Assembly: GCA_036936605.1 (NCBI GenBank)
Contig: JAUPFV010000005.1
Location: 190,400,958 to 190,464,957 of the forward strand
Reading direction: 5' to 3'
From: Limnanthes douglasii subsp. nivea
Taxonomy: Eukaryota; Streptophyta; Magnoliopsida; Brassicales; Limnanthaceae
DNA: 64,000 bases
Both the position numbers and the translations under genes were made by a program. The notes under the pieces are model-generated. The model saw only the letters and a program-made list of their open reading frames with translations, was not told where the DNA came from and did no database searches. Within the stretch, counting starts at the first letter, position 1. Each line of letters opens with the position of its first letter. Below are positions 19,024-31,025 of this stretch, piece after piece.

Positions 19024-19480
19024 ATTAACTCTGTCTTGGGTACTTGGTTTTATTTGAATTTTTATTTTACTCATTCCTAATCTTAAATATGGTAATAGTT
19101 ATTCTTAAAGGATCAACAATCGCACTCTAGTTCTTGTTTTATGAAGATAAGATTTTCTTAACAAGTAGTGCAATGAGCATTTACCAACATTAGAATAAGT
19201 AGATCGTTGTCGATCTAAAGACTAGAGAAGTAGATCTGGCATGAAAATTGAAATACAAAAAGATGATTTCTATAAAGATTAGGTTATGAAGTGCTAAAAG
19301 AGGTATATGAAAATCATGCAATATCGGGGATATAGAGTCGGTTGGAAGTAATTTACATGAATAAGTATTTGGCGAACATGTTGTATATAAAGAAACATCT
19401 TTACACACTTTTTAGAAATAGTAGCAAAGAGATTTGAAGGTACCTAGATAATTAAAATAGAATCATACTCATCTTGAATC
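19024..19480. other. no feature seen
   Basis: AT-rich sequence after the MITE; nothing recognisable. It may belong to the same decayed copia relic that follows. Confidence 0.3.
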
Positions 19481-19870
19481 TGTTAGTGTGAAGGTGCATG
19501 AGGAAGACAAAAAAACATCCTCTTAAGTTCTCTACTTAAGGAGTATGAACATCGGGTGAACACTATTCAATACGAAAAAGACCAGTTTAGGATGACCGAG
19601 GTCAAGAGCTTTATAAATTTCAAATATCTTCATAAAATGATTATTCTGAGTGGTAACTCCGAATAATAGATACTGAATATGATGGTTCAGTTAAGAAATA
19701 GAATTCAAGTAAAAGGAGAGGAAACTCTCGATCGAAGTCCAAAGCGGTTGGGACGGGTTCAAATATATTTTTCAAGCATGCAAAAAGAAATGACATATCA
19801 GTTGGGATTGTCCAAAGAAAGGAAATGACGACAGCTCTTAGAAGATGGAAGTCAGAGATGCTACAATGGT
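19481..19870 (+). pseudogene. decayed copia gag fragment with zinc-knuckle remnant
   Basis: Frames in pieces give LLKEYEHRVNTIQYEKDQF-like residues (about 19533-19590), resembling the LPxxYxxxxxTI region of copia gag. Near 19777-19820 a zinc-knuckle remnant reads C-K-K-K-stop-H-I-S-W-D-C-P-K-K, that is CxxxxHxxxxC with the first part lost. Many stops. Identification is by pattern only. Confidence 0.5.
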
Positions 19871-20428
19871 ATTGGTAACTGATGATCGTGAGTATCTTGA
19901 TGGGTTAATGAATTATTATTCTTATAATCTTAAGGTTTACCCCTTTATTAACTCTCTGGTAATTTTCCCTCAATCTGATTATGTTATACGTCATTGCTAT
20001 TAAAGTAAAGTCTTTAGGTTGATGTGGAGGCTTGCAAAGTAAAGTCTATCATTGTGGGACCTTCTATTGATTTACATGTTGGTCAAAGATAGAAATTGAA
20101 TCCTTATGGATATGGCTAAACTTCGGCCACGATTAATTCCTTTCATTAAGATATATGACAAAATATAAGTAATCTATGCCATTTATTGTCACTAAATTTA
20201 ATGATTCTCAAATGATGATTATTGGTTATATCTTATGTGGTGACATGAGTAGTTTCGTCAAACTAATCATAACTTAATAAAAGATGATTCTTAGATTAAG
20301 TAGGTGGTCAATGGATTAGATATAGAGATACTTACCAAACGGGAGGGCTATTCGAGGAGCGATTAAGATATATGCTTTTATTAATACAAGCAATTGAAAT
20401 TAAGTTAAAAAATTCTATCTCTCAATAG
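19871..20428. other. AT-rich stretch before the gap, no gene seen
   Basis: No open frames. May be the continuation of the copia relic (protease or integrase region) but no motif is clear. Confidence 0.3.
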
Positions 20429-20529
20429 TNNNNNNNNNNNNNNNNNNNNNNNNNNNNNNNNNNNNNNNNNNNNNNNNNNNNNNNNNNNNNNNNNNNNNNN
20501 NNNNNNNNNNNNNNNNNNNNNNNNNNNNN
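20429..20529. other. assembly gap (run of N)
   Basis: About 101 undetermined bases. Sequence on the left (copia-like, plus strand) and right (gypsy-like, minus strand) does not match, so the gap may hide an element boundary, and its real length may differ. Confidence 0.99.
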
Positions 20530-22980
20530 ATTAGAATTTTACTTGGTTTAGCTTTATATTTAACTTACCTAATACGCCAAAAATGTTTTGCAGTACTTTC
20601 AATTGTTTGTCGACTGTATCGGTTTTGACGATCATATTGTCGATATACACCTCTATATTGTGCCGTAATTGATCTTTGAATATGTGGTTAATCATGCGTT
20701 TATAGGTAAACCTTTTATCCTAAGTATACCATCACATGGTTCGCCACCCAAATCGGGTACCGGGCTCGACGTATATGCCCGAGCCTAAACAACTTGTCCA
20801 CTTCACTATTGATGGCGTTTTTCTTTTCAATGGAAAAACTATTCGTCATATAGGTTTAACATATATATCTATTGCTAACTCAATGCAAATTACAGATAAG
20901 TCTACCCCCGACACGTCATTAGCATTCCACCCAAAACTATCAAAAAAATTATGTAACAAACTCATCAATTAATTTTAAAAAATGGAATTTAAATCGTTAT
21001 ATACTCACAAGATGTGACCCTCTGCCACAAGATCGTCAACCGTGTCTTCAGGAGAACTATCGGGTAGTTCGATCTCTATAAGCTCATCCACAGATCATGC
21101 AAGAGGGAGCTTATGTTGGATTTGTCTTGCTCCCTCTTGTTGGCTAATCGCTACCGTAGAGGCTTGGTGAGATGACAACTATTGCATAACAGGTTCTCGC
21201 AGTTCGATGGCTCCCTCTTATGATACCAACCACGTTTCCGACATGATATTTGATACATATCCTAAAATTGTAAGGATTTGACTCCATCTCATTAAGCCAC
21301 GGTCTACCAATAATAGCGTGGTAAGAGCTTGGGGTATCGGAAATCATGAACAATGTATTGAATTCCTTCTTGGTAGCCTCATAACCCACTTAAGCCATAA
21401 GTTCGAACTCGCCGATTCTTTGAGATGATTTTACTTCATATCCTACCAAAGTACATTGGGTAAATTTATATGGCGGGACCTCTAACATTCCATCATAACT
21501 GGCTTTGAAGATTATGTTTGTCTAGCTACCCCCGTCGACCAACACTATAGTTACCATTGATGAGTCCAGAAATATTCACCACTCACTGTAGAAACCGGAC
21601 ATGGGTAATCCGGACAATAATCACCCACTGAAGCATCCGGACAGGATAAAAGTATTAAAAACACTAAGCACTTTTTGACTAAGCTAATTGTTAATCTGCT
21701 TAATAAACTAATGGTTTTTGAACTCGACCCGATTTCATAAATTTGACCCGAAAGCCCATATGGCCCATAATTAAGGGTATAAATACCCAAACACTTTCAT
21801 TAATGACGGTAATGAACATTTAATAAAAAAATAGAAAGCTTAAATTTATCACTACAAAATACTTAAACATTTAATATTCTTGAAATACCATAAAATATGT
21901 GACAAAATTACCCTCGGTCGAAAATAATCCTCAGTAACCATCACTCTTCCAATGTCTAGGTTAACTTTTAAGGCATCCTTATGTGGTGTAACAGTCCCAC
22001 ACAGATCATCATCATTAAAGGTAAGATCAGCTAAGGGATCGTGGTAGTTGTGGCAGAAAGAACCTTCGACGACCTGCATCATTTGTCTCCCCCTGAAATC
22101 GTAAACAACTACTGTTGTTTCCTTTGTCAACCTTTTTGTATTTTCAACATCCCTCGTCATCTTCTGGATGGGTTTCCTCTTTCTTTTTGTGCTGGCGATG
22201 GTGCTCTTGCTGCTTAACAAATAACATAAGCTCTAAATTTGGCAAGGCGTTCGTGGTACGGACAAAGCGCTTGACGTGGATTTTTAACGTCTCACCTAAA
22301 GAAGAGTTCCACAATGAAGTCGATCTCTCTATTCCTAATAAATGTATCGCTGTAGGCACCCCACAAGCCTGCAAAATTATAAATGAAACATTTAGGCAAA
22401 ATACTAAACCATTCCCTAGAATTACCTTTAATGGTAGCGGAGAGGGCTTTCCGGAGCATGTCGTCATCTGGATTGAAAGCCATCTTTATATTCTTAAACT
22501 ACTCCAAATTCCTTTCCATGTCTCATGTGCCATTGTAGGTTTCCATTTCGGAACGGATCGACCTTTATGGGGAGTTCAACTTCGAGAATCTTTTCAATAA
22601 ACGCGGATTCTTTAAGCACGTAGGTGCCATTTTGGGGCTAACTTCGTCATATTGTAGGTTTTCATTCTCTCTAGCCCTCTTGGTACCCGCTGGTCATACC
22701 TCTTTGTGCGGTTCCTGCTCTTTGGATCATTTTTCCACTTTTCTCGCCCTCTCCTTCTCCATCATCCTCACGCTTAGAAGATCGATCTCCTCAATGTGCT
22801 TGACTGGCCTCGACTCCCGAACGCTGCTTCCCCCGGCAGTTCCCTCGCACCTTAACTGTAAACGCATGTACAGTACCATTTATTTCTGCCAGGGTTGCTT
22901 TTGTTGCCAGCTCTTTGACCTTCTGGTCGTGGGCAATCCTTTGTTGTTCTTACTGCATATCCTTTATATATTGTTCTAAC
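20530..22980 (-). pseudogene. decayed Ty3/gypsy (Tat-like) gag-protease-RT relic
   Basis: Minus-strand remains in the order gag (about 22980-22140), protease (about 22090-21144) and RT (about 20720-20580). RT: VYIDNMIVKT, with the second catalytic Asp of IDD changed to Asn (about 20661-20631). Protease: LTFNDDDL then PHKDALKV (about 22012-21965), and after a 376-bp insertion IVLVDGGS (about 21548-21525), then AIIGRPWLNEM (about 21323-21290). These parallel FDDDDM, PHEDAIVI, ILVDTGSS and AILGRSWISRM of the intact inner element. Gag: REWFSILP matching KWYNRLP (near 22420). Many stops and frameshifts. Confidence 0.75.
21558..21933. mobile_element. 376-bp insertion in the protease relic, probable solo LTR
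   Basis: Begins TGATGAGTCC and ends ATCCTCA, giving TG...CA. It splits the protease coding between ...RVMVT and VTIVLVDGG. Flanking copies are GTTACCAT (21550-21557) and GTAACCAT (21934-21941), an 8-base near-duplication. Contains a TATA-like GGTATAAATACC (21777-21788). Start and TATA resemble Tat LTRs, but gypsy elements duplicate 5 bases, so a MITE is the alternative. Confidence 0.5.
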
Positions 22981-24288
22981 TGGTGGACTATGGACACGAC
23001 CACAGGGTTGTCGGCTCCTAACTGAGGCTCAACATACTCTACAAAACCACTGTCGCTAAAGGAGAAATTTCTATGTGAGTCGTGTATAATTTTCAAGTGT
23101 AACAATAATATAACGCTTAACCAAAATTTATATAATGTTATATTTTGTATGTTCGTATTATGATCTAAAGTTGCAACAATCCAATTTTTTTTTTGTATTT
23201 TTGTTAAATTTAGTAATAAACTTGCAACTAGATTTTTACAATTTAATTGCAACAAATTCTATATTAGTTGCAACATAATTCAATTTATTTGCTACGACAT
23301 TATCCATTTCTATTCTGATCACAATTGTTCTAGTTGCAATAATCCACCGATTGCAAATGATTTTTTTTTTCTGATCGCGATGTAAGTAATGGGTATGGTG
23401 TCAAAGCACAATTGCAACCGATTGCTAACAAATTCTGGAGTTTTCAGTCCGTTACAAAAAAATGATGTATCCAATAGCGACCCAACCAACGTCTCTAACA
23501 ATTCTCGTTTATATATATCACTACAGTACTCCGACAATACATCTATTAATGCTAAATTACATCCAATGGTTTAATATATAATTTTGTTACATAGTAGTAA
23601 ACTGAGTTTGAGCATTAATAAAATATTCCAAATAAAACGTATTTTAATTGTTTGGATGAGTTGTTAATCGATTGTCGACTGAATACAACACAATTAATCT
23701 GAACGGACATGTTAAAACGCGTGCGAACTAGATGTCCATAAAAGCAGAAGAATCTATAAAAGTAGAACCAATTCTCTTAGATTGTTTCGTAATTACGTTC
23801 TATCATATTATTTACCTATCTTTCATGATTCGATTCTTCAATTCTTCATCTGAAAAAGCTTTTGGACTTATCTTTACGTGCATGAACACAAATAAATAAT
23901 AAAAATCGACAACTTTAATTAGTCATAATTAAGAATGAGCTATACAAGATCAAATATAAGTTCATAATGTACAAAATCCCTCAAACACTTCTAACATATT
24001 CTAATCAACAATCATTATTTCACAGCTCTATGAACTGTATAAGTAAATCTCTTCACTCAGATACAGTACAGTACAAATCAAACGAATTTCATTTCAGTAT
24101 CTCTTATAACCTTATAATAAATAAGTGTATATACACTATAAGCTAAGATATGGACTCACACTAAGTCATAGAGCGCTTGGTTTCATTCTTTAGCCATCCA
24201 GAATTTGTAAAAGCTCCAAAACTACTCCAAAAAAATCCGATAGTCGAAATAAGGAGTCGAACTTAAACAAACGAAACATGATGACTAA
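22981..24288. other. AT-rich stretch with clustered TTGCAAC motifs (23160-23480), no gene
   Basis: Between about 23160 and 23480 the motif TTGCAAC or a close form occurs at least seven times in both orientations. Short motifs repeated like this are typical of subterminal regions of CACTA or MULE DNA transposons. A similar cluster is at 59200-59400. No terminal inverted repeats or transposase were found. The rest has no recognisable feature. Confidence 0.4.
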
Positions 24289-24498
24289 TCAATGACCAGA
24301 CCCTTTCTTGCTTGGTCCTGATGCCATAGTATGCATTGTTTGCTCCATCCGACCCGAAACTACAGCAACAGATCCATCAACACTTTTTACATGAGAGTTC
24401 TTACTCTTCTCAGGTCGAAGATCTCTAGACACAGCGAAACCTGACTGCGAAATCACCATCATCGTCAGTATCATTAGGAATAAACAAAAGGGTCTCAT
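24289..24498 (-). CDS. PIP/PIPL-type secreted signalling peptide precursor
   Basis: Short host gene of 69 aa. Residues about 1-22 form a hydrophobic signal peptide (MRPFCLFLMILTMMVISQSG). The middle is variable and charged, and the precursor ends MASGPSKKGSGH. The SGPSxxGxGH ending is the hallmark of PAMP-induced peptide (PIP and PIP-like) precursors, which are secreted, cut to the C-terminal peptide and, in Arabidopsis, sensed by the receptor kinase RLK7 in immunity and root development. Length, signal peptide and terminal motif all fit, and there is no intron. A TATA box lies just upstream. It stands alone between transposon-rich blocks. Related SGPS peptides (IDA, CEP) lack the GxGH ending, so PIP/PIPL is the best call. 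Confidence 0.85.
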   Translation of the reverse strand: MRPFCLFLMILTMMVISQSGFAVSRDLRPEKSKNSHVKSVDGSVAVVSGRMEQTMHTMASGPSKKGSGH

Positions 24499-24530
24499 CT
24501 TGTAGTAAAGAGTTAATAAGACAATAACTT

Positions 24531-24548
24531 GGGTTTTATAATATAAAG
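24531..24548 (-). promoter_or_regulatory. TATA box of the PIP-like gene
   Basis: On the minus strand the sequence CTTTATATTATAAAACC lies about 35-50 bases before the ATG at 24498. This implies a very short 5' leader if the spacing is standard. Confidence 0.55.
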
Positions 24549-24559
24549 GAAATATAAGC

Positions 24560-26364
24560 TTGGCTTGACATAGTTCCCATGAGACAAGGGTTATAGGTCT
24601 TAATATAAGGGTTGGTGTTTGGTGTGGCTGGCAAAATTAAAAAGGACGGTGTTTGATTTTGTTGTTTTATTTATTTATTTCAAGTGTGGGGCCCAAGAGA
24701 GTGAAACATTTGACTAGAGTTTGTGTTTTGAGATGCAATGCTCTTGTTTCATACGCACTTTAACTTTTTCTGGAATTTTTAATTTGTATAGTTATACAAA
24801 ATGTAAATAAGTTTACTCTGTTCGATGAACCTTTGAAAGTCTCGTTCTACTGAATTTTAATAGTTTCAAGAGCATAAAAAAATTGATGATTTTTAAATTA
24901 TTGTTTTAGCCATAGTCTAAACTATATTATATTTATATATATATATTGTGGAAAAATAGAATATGAAATCTGAGGGATGGTACTCTTATTGGTTGGCATA
25001 GAAAAAGAGAGGATGGCGTTGAGACTGAGAGGAACCAAATCCCTTTTATGCTCCAAATTTATTGGTGTGCAAATACTCTTCCTTTTTCCGTCTTTCATCC
25101 TGGTCCGTTGTTTCTTTTAAGTGCAAAATAATATTTAAATAAATAAAACCAATCAGTTTTAATGAATAGAATTTGGGTAGGTTCGTTCCCCTGGTTTTCG
25201 GAGAAATTGATGGAACTTATAAACATGTATGAATCACAATCGAATTTGTTGGAACTTATAAGATATAGTATATATATTATGAATATATGATACATCCCAA
25301 TCAAATTTATTGGAAATATTAGTACAGATCACGGTAAAACTTGTTATACCGTTAAACAAATTTATAAAGGAACAATGTAATAATATTGTACACGAGAACA
25401 ATAAAAAAATAAAATATATTAAATATCGTTCGAATAGTAAAAGAAAGTTAATATCCACAAACAGTAGACACTTTTTTAATATATGAAGTAAGTTACATAA
25501 CAACTTTTCAATTCCAAAAGATTCAAGTAGTCTTTGTAATAAAAAATGACCCAATTTACAGATTATCTCCCTCTTCGTTATCTTTTAAAAGACCGAGAAT
25601 TATTTCAGTTGTTTGGAAAATAGTTTTTCACGTAATTGCACCACCACAGTCACGTCACTATTACATCGCACACTACATATCAACATCTTCTTCTATTTAT
25701 AGGTTTAAAGAAAAATCTAATTCTTCATCAAACGCTTTATGTTAAAGCTCATTAATCAACCACTGAAATAATTGTTAAGTAATATAGGAAGCCTATAGAA
25801 TATTAAAGTTTGTTATAAATGAGTGGTATAGTACTTCATTGCCATCCTTGGTCCAGATGTTAGTACAAGATTATTAGAACTAATTGTGAGCTCAGTGTAT
25901 GTTTGTGGTAATCTATAACCCCCATCTAAAAATAAAAAAATTGAGCCATGAATGTATGATTTCATCATAACCCAAATGACGTAAACCATGTGTTGTTTGT
26001 TTTTAGTGTCTGTTATGTTAGTCTATAAGTACATGAACTTAAGCGCACAAACTCAATTGCACGAATCAAAGCGTCCAAGCACAACTGTTGAAGTTAAACT
26101 AGTGATATGAAGGTTAATATCCCATCTTGGATATACCAAGCTAAAGATTAATTTCCGAACAAATGGTGTGGTGAGCATATAGATCCACATATTGATATTA
26201 AAATAAATTGATCACTCATGATCAACACCAAAGAGGAAGGAAGAAGATTTATGAAGCTAAGTTCAATGAAATTTGGATTTGAGATGCTCAATAGAGATAA
26301 TGATTTTAATCTTCAGAGAATAAAAATGAAGGATATATTAGTACAAGATAAGTTGTTTGTTGTG
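24560..26364. other. upstream DNA of the PIP-like gene and AT-rich spacer, no gene seen
   Basis: Strongly AT-rich. Short open frames (for example minus strand 25234-25554) have no recognisable product. Probable promoter region of the peptide gene near 24560-24800. No repeats with clear ends. Confidence 0.4.
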
Positions 26365-27004
26365 TGATAAGGATGTATCATAGTCATAGTATATGCTCCT
26401 TATACCGACAAGGGATGATTGTAAAAAGGATTAACAAAAAGATAGGGGACAGTTATTGCGCGACATCACATCAAATGAGGGAAAATAATTACTCTTAGGA
26501 AAGAACCATGAATGAGATGAGGTAACGATTAATACAAATCAAGGGTAATAAAAATGCATAACAACGACTGAGATGAACCCATAAGATAATGTTAGAAGAG
26601 GACCACAAGCAAGACGAGGATAACAGTAGATACGAGCCAAGGGCCACGAATAATACATACGAAGATCAACCTAAGTACACAAGCTAAGCGTGCACATCCT
26701 CTGAGAAGTTAATAAGGTCAACTAATGATTTCATATCATGAGTAACGTGCACAAATATTTATTATGAGTTACGACTGATATTTAAAGCGCTTTAGCACTT
26801 TTCAAACATGTACTGAATATGGAATTAAGGAGAGAAATAGGGTAGAGAGAAAAACATATACAAATAAGGGAACGACTATAATGTAAAGATTAATAGAAAT
26901 TTATAGAGAAAAATATTCTTTATTTATCCGAAAAATCTCAATTTCTTTTTTTAATCCAATTTTGTTATCTTGGTATCTTAATAGAGAAGGAAAATTCATT
27001 AACA
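26365..27004 (+). repeat. probable 5' LTR of the old Tat element
   Basis: Starts TGATAAGGATG, like the outer LTR (TGATAAGGAAAG), and ends ...CATTAACA. It is followed directly by TTTAGCGATGTCATTGGG, a degenerate match to the PBS TTGGCGCCGTCTGTGGG of the inner element. Ends are inferred because no partner LTR is seen. Confidence 0.5.
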
Positions 27005-27299
27005 AATTTAGCGATGTCATTGGGAAAAATCTTTATCTTGCCTTACCACTAGTAACCAACTAAATGTAATAACAAGACCATGAATTAAAAAAGACAGCAC
27101 GGGTACCCGTTTGAATCGAGGAACCCCAATTATTAATTTGTACAGTAACGAGGCATCAGGCTGACAAATTTAACTTGGAGAAAAATCGAACACTCGACGA
27201 TACGCGAGGCCAGCAATAGATGATCGATACAGTTCGAATCACCGTCATTGACCAACCGGCCAAATCTGAGTCTGGAATGAAGTATGGAGGAAGTCAACC

Positions 27300-27600
27300 C
27301 CAAAGCAACCCATTAGATCCAGGCACTATCCCGCACGCCTATCATATATCAGTTTGAAGAGACAATCCTTAAAATAAAGGTATGTCCCGTAAATCATCTT
27401 TTATCCAACTTTTGGGATTGAAAGTGGAAGAAATGAGACGGGAACAAATCAAAGCCGCCTAACTACAAGTTAAGAAAGACCTTACGGCTAATGCGAGATT
27501 TGAAAAAATAACAAAGGCACTACAACTATTAACAAAAAGAGTCATGTTAGAGGATAACAGGAAGCAACATATTGATCGGGATGTCAGTAAAGTGAGTCAC
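27300..27600 (+). pseudogene. gag N-terminal fragment of the old Tat element
   Basis: About 27441-27590 reads as REQIKAA then LQVKKDLTANARFEKITK and LTKRVMLEDNRKQ, a charged helical stretch like the gag N-terminus of the inner element (a LARLEEERERAL-type region). The Athila element interrupts it at 27600. 27005-27300 shows no motif beyond the PBS. Confidence 0.45.
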
Positions 27601-29754
27601 TGTTAGTCATTTTCTCAAGCAAGTATACGTGGTGAAATAGTAGCAAGTAATAAGTAAGTAAGATCGTTCCCACGAAGACCAGGTGTATATGACAAGAAGT
27701 CACTCATGCAACAACGTATAATTATTAGACTAATGCTTGAACAAGTCTAAAGTATGGGTGGATGAATATAACTAAGCAAATTAACTAACAAGATTATCTA
27801 ACGAGTTTACTTATGCGAGAGAAAACATGGAACCCTAACTTCATTGTTTATTTTACTTTGATTATTAATATACTTAATCAATATGTATGATAACAACGAT
27901 TACTAATCAGATAACACGAAATCAGTATACGCTACCTTTCAGTACGCGTAAACCAAACCACTTAAACAACCACAAAAAGATAGCAGCTAAGCAGACACTG
28001 CTTGCATGACAATCCTATATGTCTATACGAATTGAGGTATAATTGGTTTAAGCACAAGTTATATATTTCGATTACATAGGGTAATATGATATGGTTAGTG
28101 ACATATTACGAATCATGAACAATCACAATACGAACCAGTCAAGAACCTATGCTAGGATGACAAGTTCTAAAACCTTAAATTCACTTACGCATTCATCAAA
28201 GATTAACAACTAGATGTTCGCGACGCATCTAACGATAAGCATAACTATACTAGGTAACTGATAAACGTATCTCACATATCAATCAAGCAATCTAACCATA
28301 AGTATTATTCAAACAAATCCGTTAGAATTCCATGACAACGATTAGTTCATAATCGAACGAATCATCATCATAAGCTCAAAAGTTAACATAGCTCTAAGAC
28401 GAATGTAAATAGCTGAATAAATGTTTAGAGAATATCAAACCGAACAATAACCACCACGTATTGCCTAATAGAAACGATCGGTAAACTACCGATCGAAAAA
28501 GAACGAAAAAGAAGTAGTCGTCACCTGTCTCGAGCAATGTATAAACTACCGATCGAAAACACCGTAGCCATTACCTCAACTTCTGGTCGAAAACGACAGT
28601 AGCTGTCACCTACTGCCTCTCGAAAACAACCGAAGCAACTGCCTGCTTCCTGCCGTCTGGTTGTATGTTGCCGCTGCCGATCGAAAACCCAAAGAGTAGT
28701 TGTCACCTGCTGTCTCTCTTTCGTGGTTTGTCTCATGCCGATCGGAAAAATGGTGAGTAGCCAATTGCGTTTTTTCTATCTTGCTTTGTAGTTTTTGCAG
28801 GATCGAAAAAGTAGCAAATTGCGTTTTTGATTCTCTTTCATCTGTTCTGCTCCACAAAACTCAGTAGACGTCCACCACTAACCCTTCTCTTTTGTCTAAT
28901 TTACGCCGCCATGAGAAAAAGACACCAATTGTCCAGATTGGCGAAACCCTAGAGATACGCCCCTCACAATAATAGTCAAAAGTGTTTTCTCCTCCTTTGT
29001 TCTCTGCTCTACCGAAAGAAAACCCAAAGCAGCGCTGCCCTTACCTTTCTTCCCTTTGGTCTCTTTATATCTTCTGTCGAAAACCCTAGTAGTCAATTTC
29101 CTTTTTTCTTCTTTTTTTTCTTTCCTTTTTCTCTCTCTGTTCTCGCTTTTTGTTTCTTCCGATTTATGAGCCCAATGAAGCCCATGTGTACAACTTTAGA
29201 TCAACAGACCCAAAACTTAGTTCAAAACTTTCCCTCAAGTACATTAAATTTTCAGTTTCTTCAATTTCAACCCCAAATTTATTAATATTATCACAATTTA
29301 CACGCGGCACAACTCCAACCCTTTACTACAAATTTTCTTTGGAACAGAAGGCCTAGTGATGCAGGTAAATGAACCAATATTTTCTCGCGATGCCAAATAA
29401 AATGAAATATTAAAATCATTGGATCGTAATCTAAATAATGAACAGTTTTTATCGAAATCTCTCAGGACTACTGTCACTTATATGCATGCCTTTATACTGA
29501 AATAAAATGAAGGTTACGAACATAAACAATAGTCAATCTAGCCATAAAAATATCAAAGGGAAATAAAACATAAAAAATTATAAATTATTAAGAACATTAT
29601 GAGCATTCTATTCCCAAAAAGTTTATAGTCTCTGCATATTGTTATACCTACGAGAATGAATGAAAAACACGTTGAAACACAACGAAACATTGTTAACCGA
29701 CGACGATTTTAAGCATAATGGAAGCGTAATTAGTGACATGAAATGCACTTATCA
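27601..29754 (-). repeat. 3' LTR of the Athila element
   Basis: 2,154 bp, TG...CA, collinear with 36462-38618. Minus-strand TATA-like GATATAAAGAG near 29061-29071. Open frames inside are chance or shared repeats, not genes. Confidence 0.93.
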
Positions 29755-31025
29755 AACCCCAAAACTTAAACCATTGCTTGTCCTCAAGCAATGCAAAACA
29801 GGCTTAACAATTGATGAATGAATGCAATGATCCCGAACGAGTAATCGCAACTAATTCAACATTAATTCCTCAACGAATGTAATGACCTCGGAATGCGAAA
29901 TAACTAGGTACTCAAATGCTAGCAATACAAGCCTAGAAGCGTGCTTGTGTGCTCAAACTCAATCGACATATTTTTAGTACAAATTAATTGGCCTTACTCG
30001 TTCTTATCATAATAACCACAAGTTTAGAAACGAAATACAACATAGATTCTCCATAGTCAAGATGCACATCCATATTTCCCCAGGGTTACCAAAGATTTAT
30101 TATGCTTTATTCTATATATACAGACACACAAAGGCTTAGTTGACCGTGCAATGGACAAGGTCCCCAAAAGACTTATACAATGGTGCCCATGTAGCAAGCT
30201 TTAGGTTAGCGGATCCCAGACCGGAAAAGTCTTAGGTCACTAGGCACAAATCCCTAAGAATTTAATAACTTGAGTACCAAAGAGCTCATCCTAGCCAATT
30301 TTTCCTTCTATTTTTCATCTTTTATTTTCTTTTTTTTCATCGATTGGGAATGAGTGCGTTTCGCTCCATCTCATTCCACCCCTAGAATACTCGTAATACG
30401 CAGCCCCCAGCGAGAGGACGCACGTCAACGAGCGGCTACTAGCCTTTTATGCCTAACTGAATAATACGCATATTTATCTTTCAACTCCCCCAAACTTATA
30501 TTTTTGTAATCCATGAGCTAATAAAGGATTAAGGTATGATTTTGAACATAAGCAAGGATTATGTATAACAATACTCAAATGTGTCCTTAACTAGCAAAAA
30601 AAACAATCGATGAGTCTACGTGTATTAATTGTGCTTCTACATCAAGCAAGCTAACTTACAAGTAACCTAATCAGATTTTATTCTTACTGTCATTCCTAAC
30701 AAGTTGTATCATTGGCTACTTAAGTGGAAGCAGCAACTCGAGGGATCAAAGACGCAAAATGCATGAACAAAATGCTATGCTAATAGACTAACTCGATCTT
30801 AAACACAATCTATATGATCATGGCATGAATATGAAAATAAGCATTACTAACATGAAGATGCACTGTCTATCATGAATAACTACTATGATGAATGCAACTA
30901 CAAGAAACTAAAAGATACAAGAAACACTCCCCTACTCGTCCAGCAGTGTTGATCATTGTTTCCCAGCCGGTTGCCTCCCACGAAGCGCTTGTTTAACGTC
31001 GATAGCTCGACGATACCACTCAAAA
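29755..31025 (-). other. Athila region between integrase and 3' LTR, noncoding
   Basis: About 1.27 kb where some Athila elements carry an envelope-like gene. No such open frame is visible in any of the three minus-strand frames. Near the LTR (29776-29797) are the inverted motifs ATTGCTTG and CAAGCAAT, and a purine-rich stretch AAGTTTTGGGGTT (minus strand) that is the likely polypurine tract. Confidence 0.55.

Noticed and set aside
21849..21870. CACTACAAAAT considered as a CACTA transposon end
   Set aside because: No inverted partner and no 3-bp duplication; it lies inside the 376-bp insertion.
28521..28857. Short open frames repeated at 37388-37723
   Set aside because: Both lie in the Athila LTRs and are the same LTR segment; no product is recognisable.
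29755..31025. Possible Athila envelope-like gene
   Set aside because: No open frame of useful length on the minus strand and no transmembrane-like stretch.
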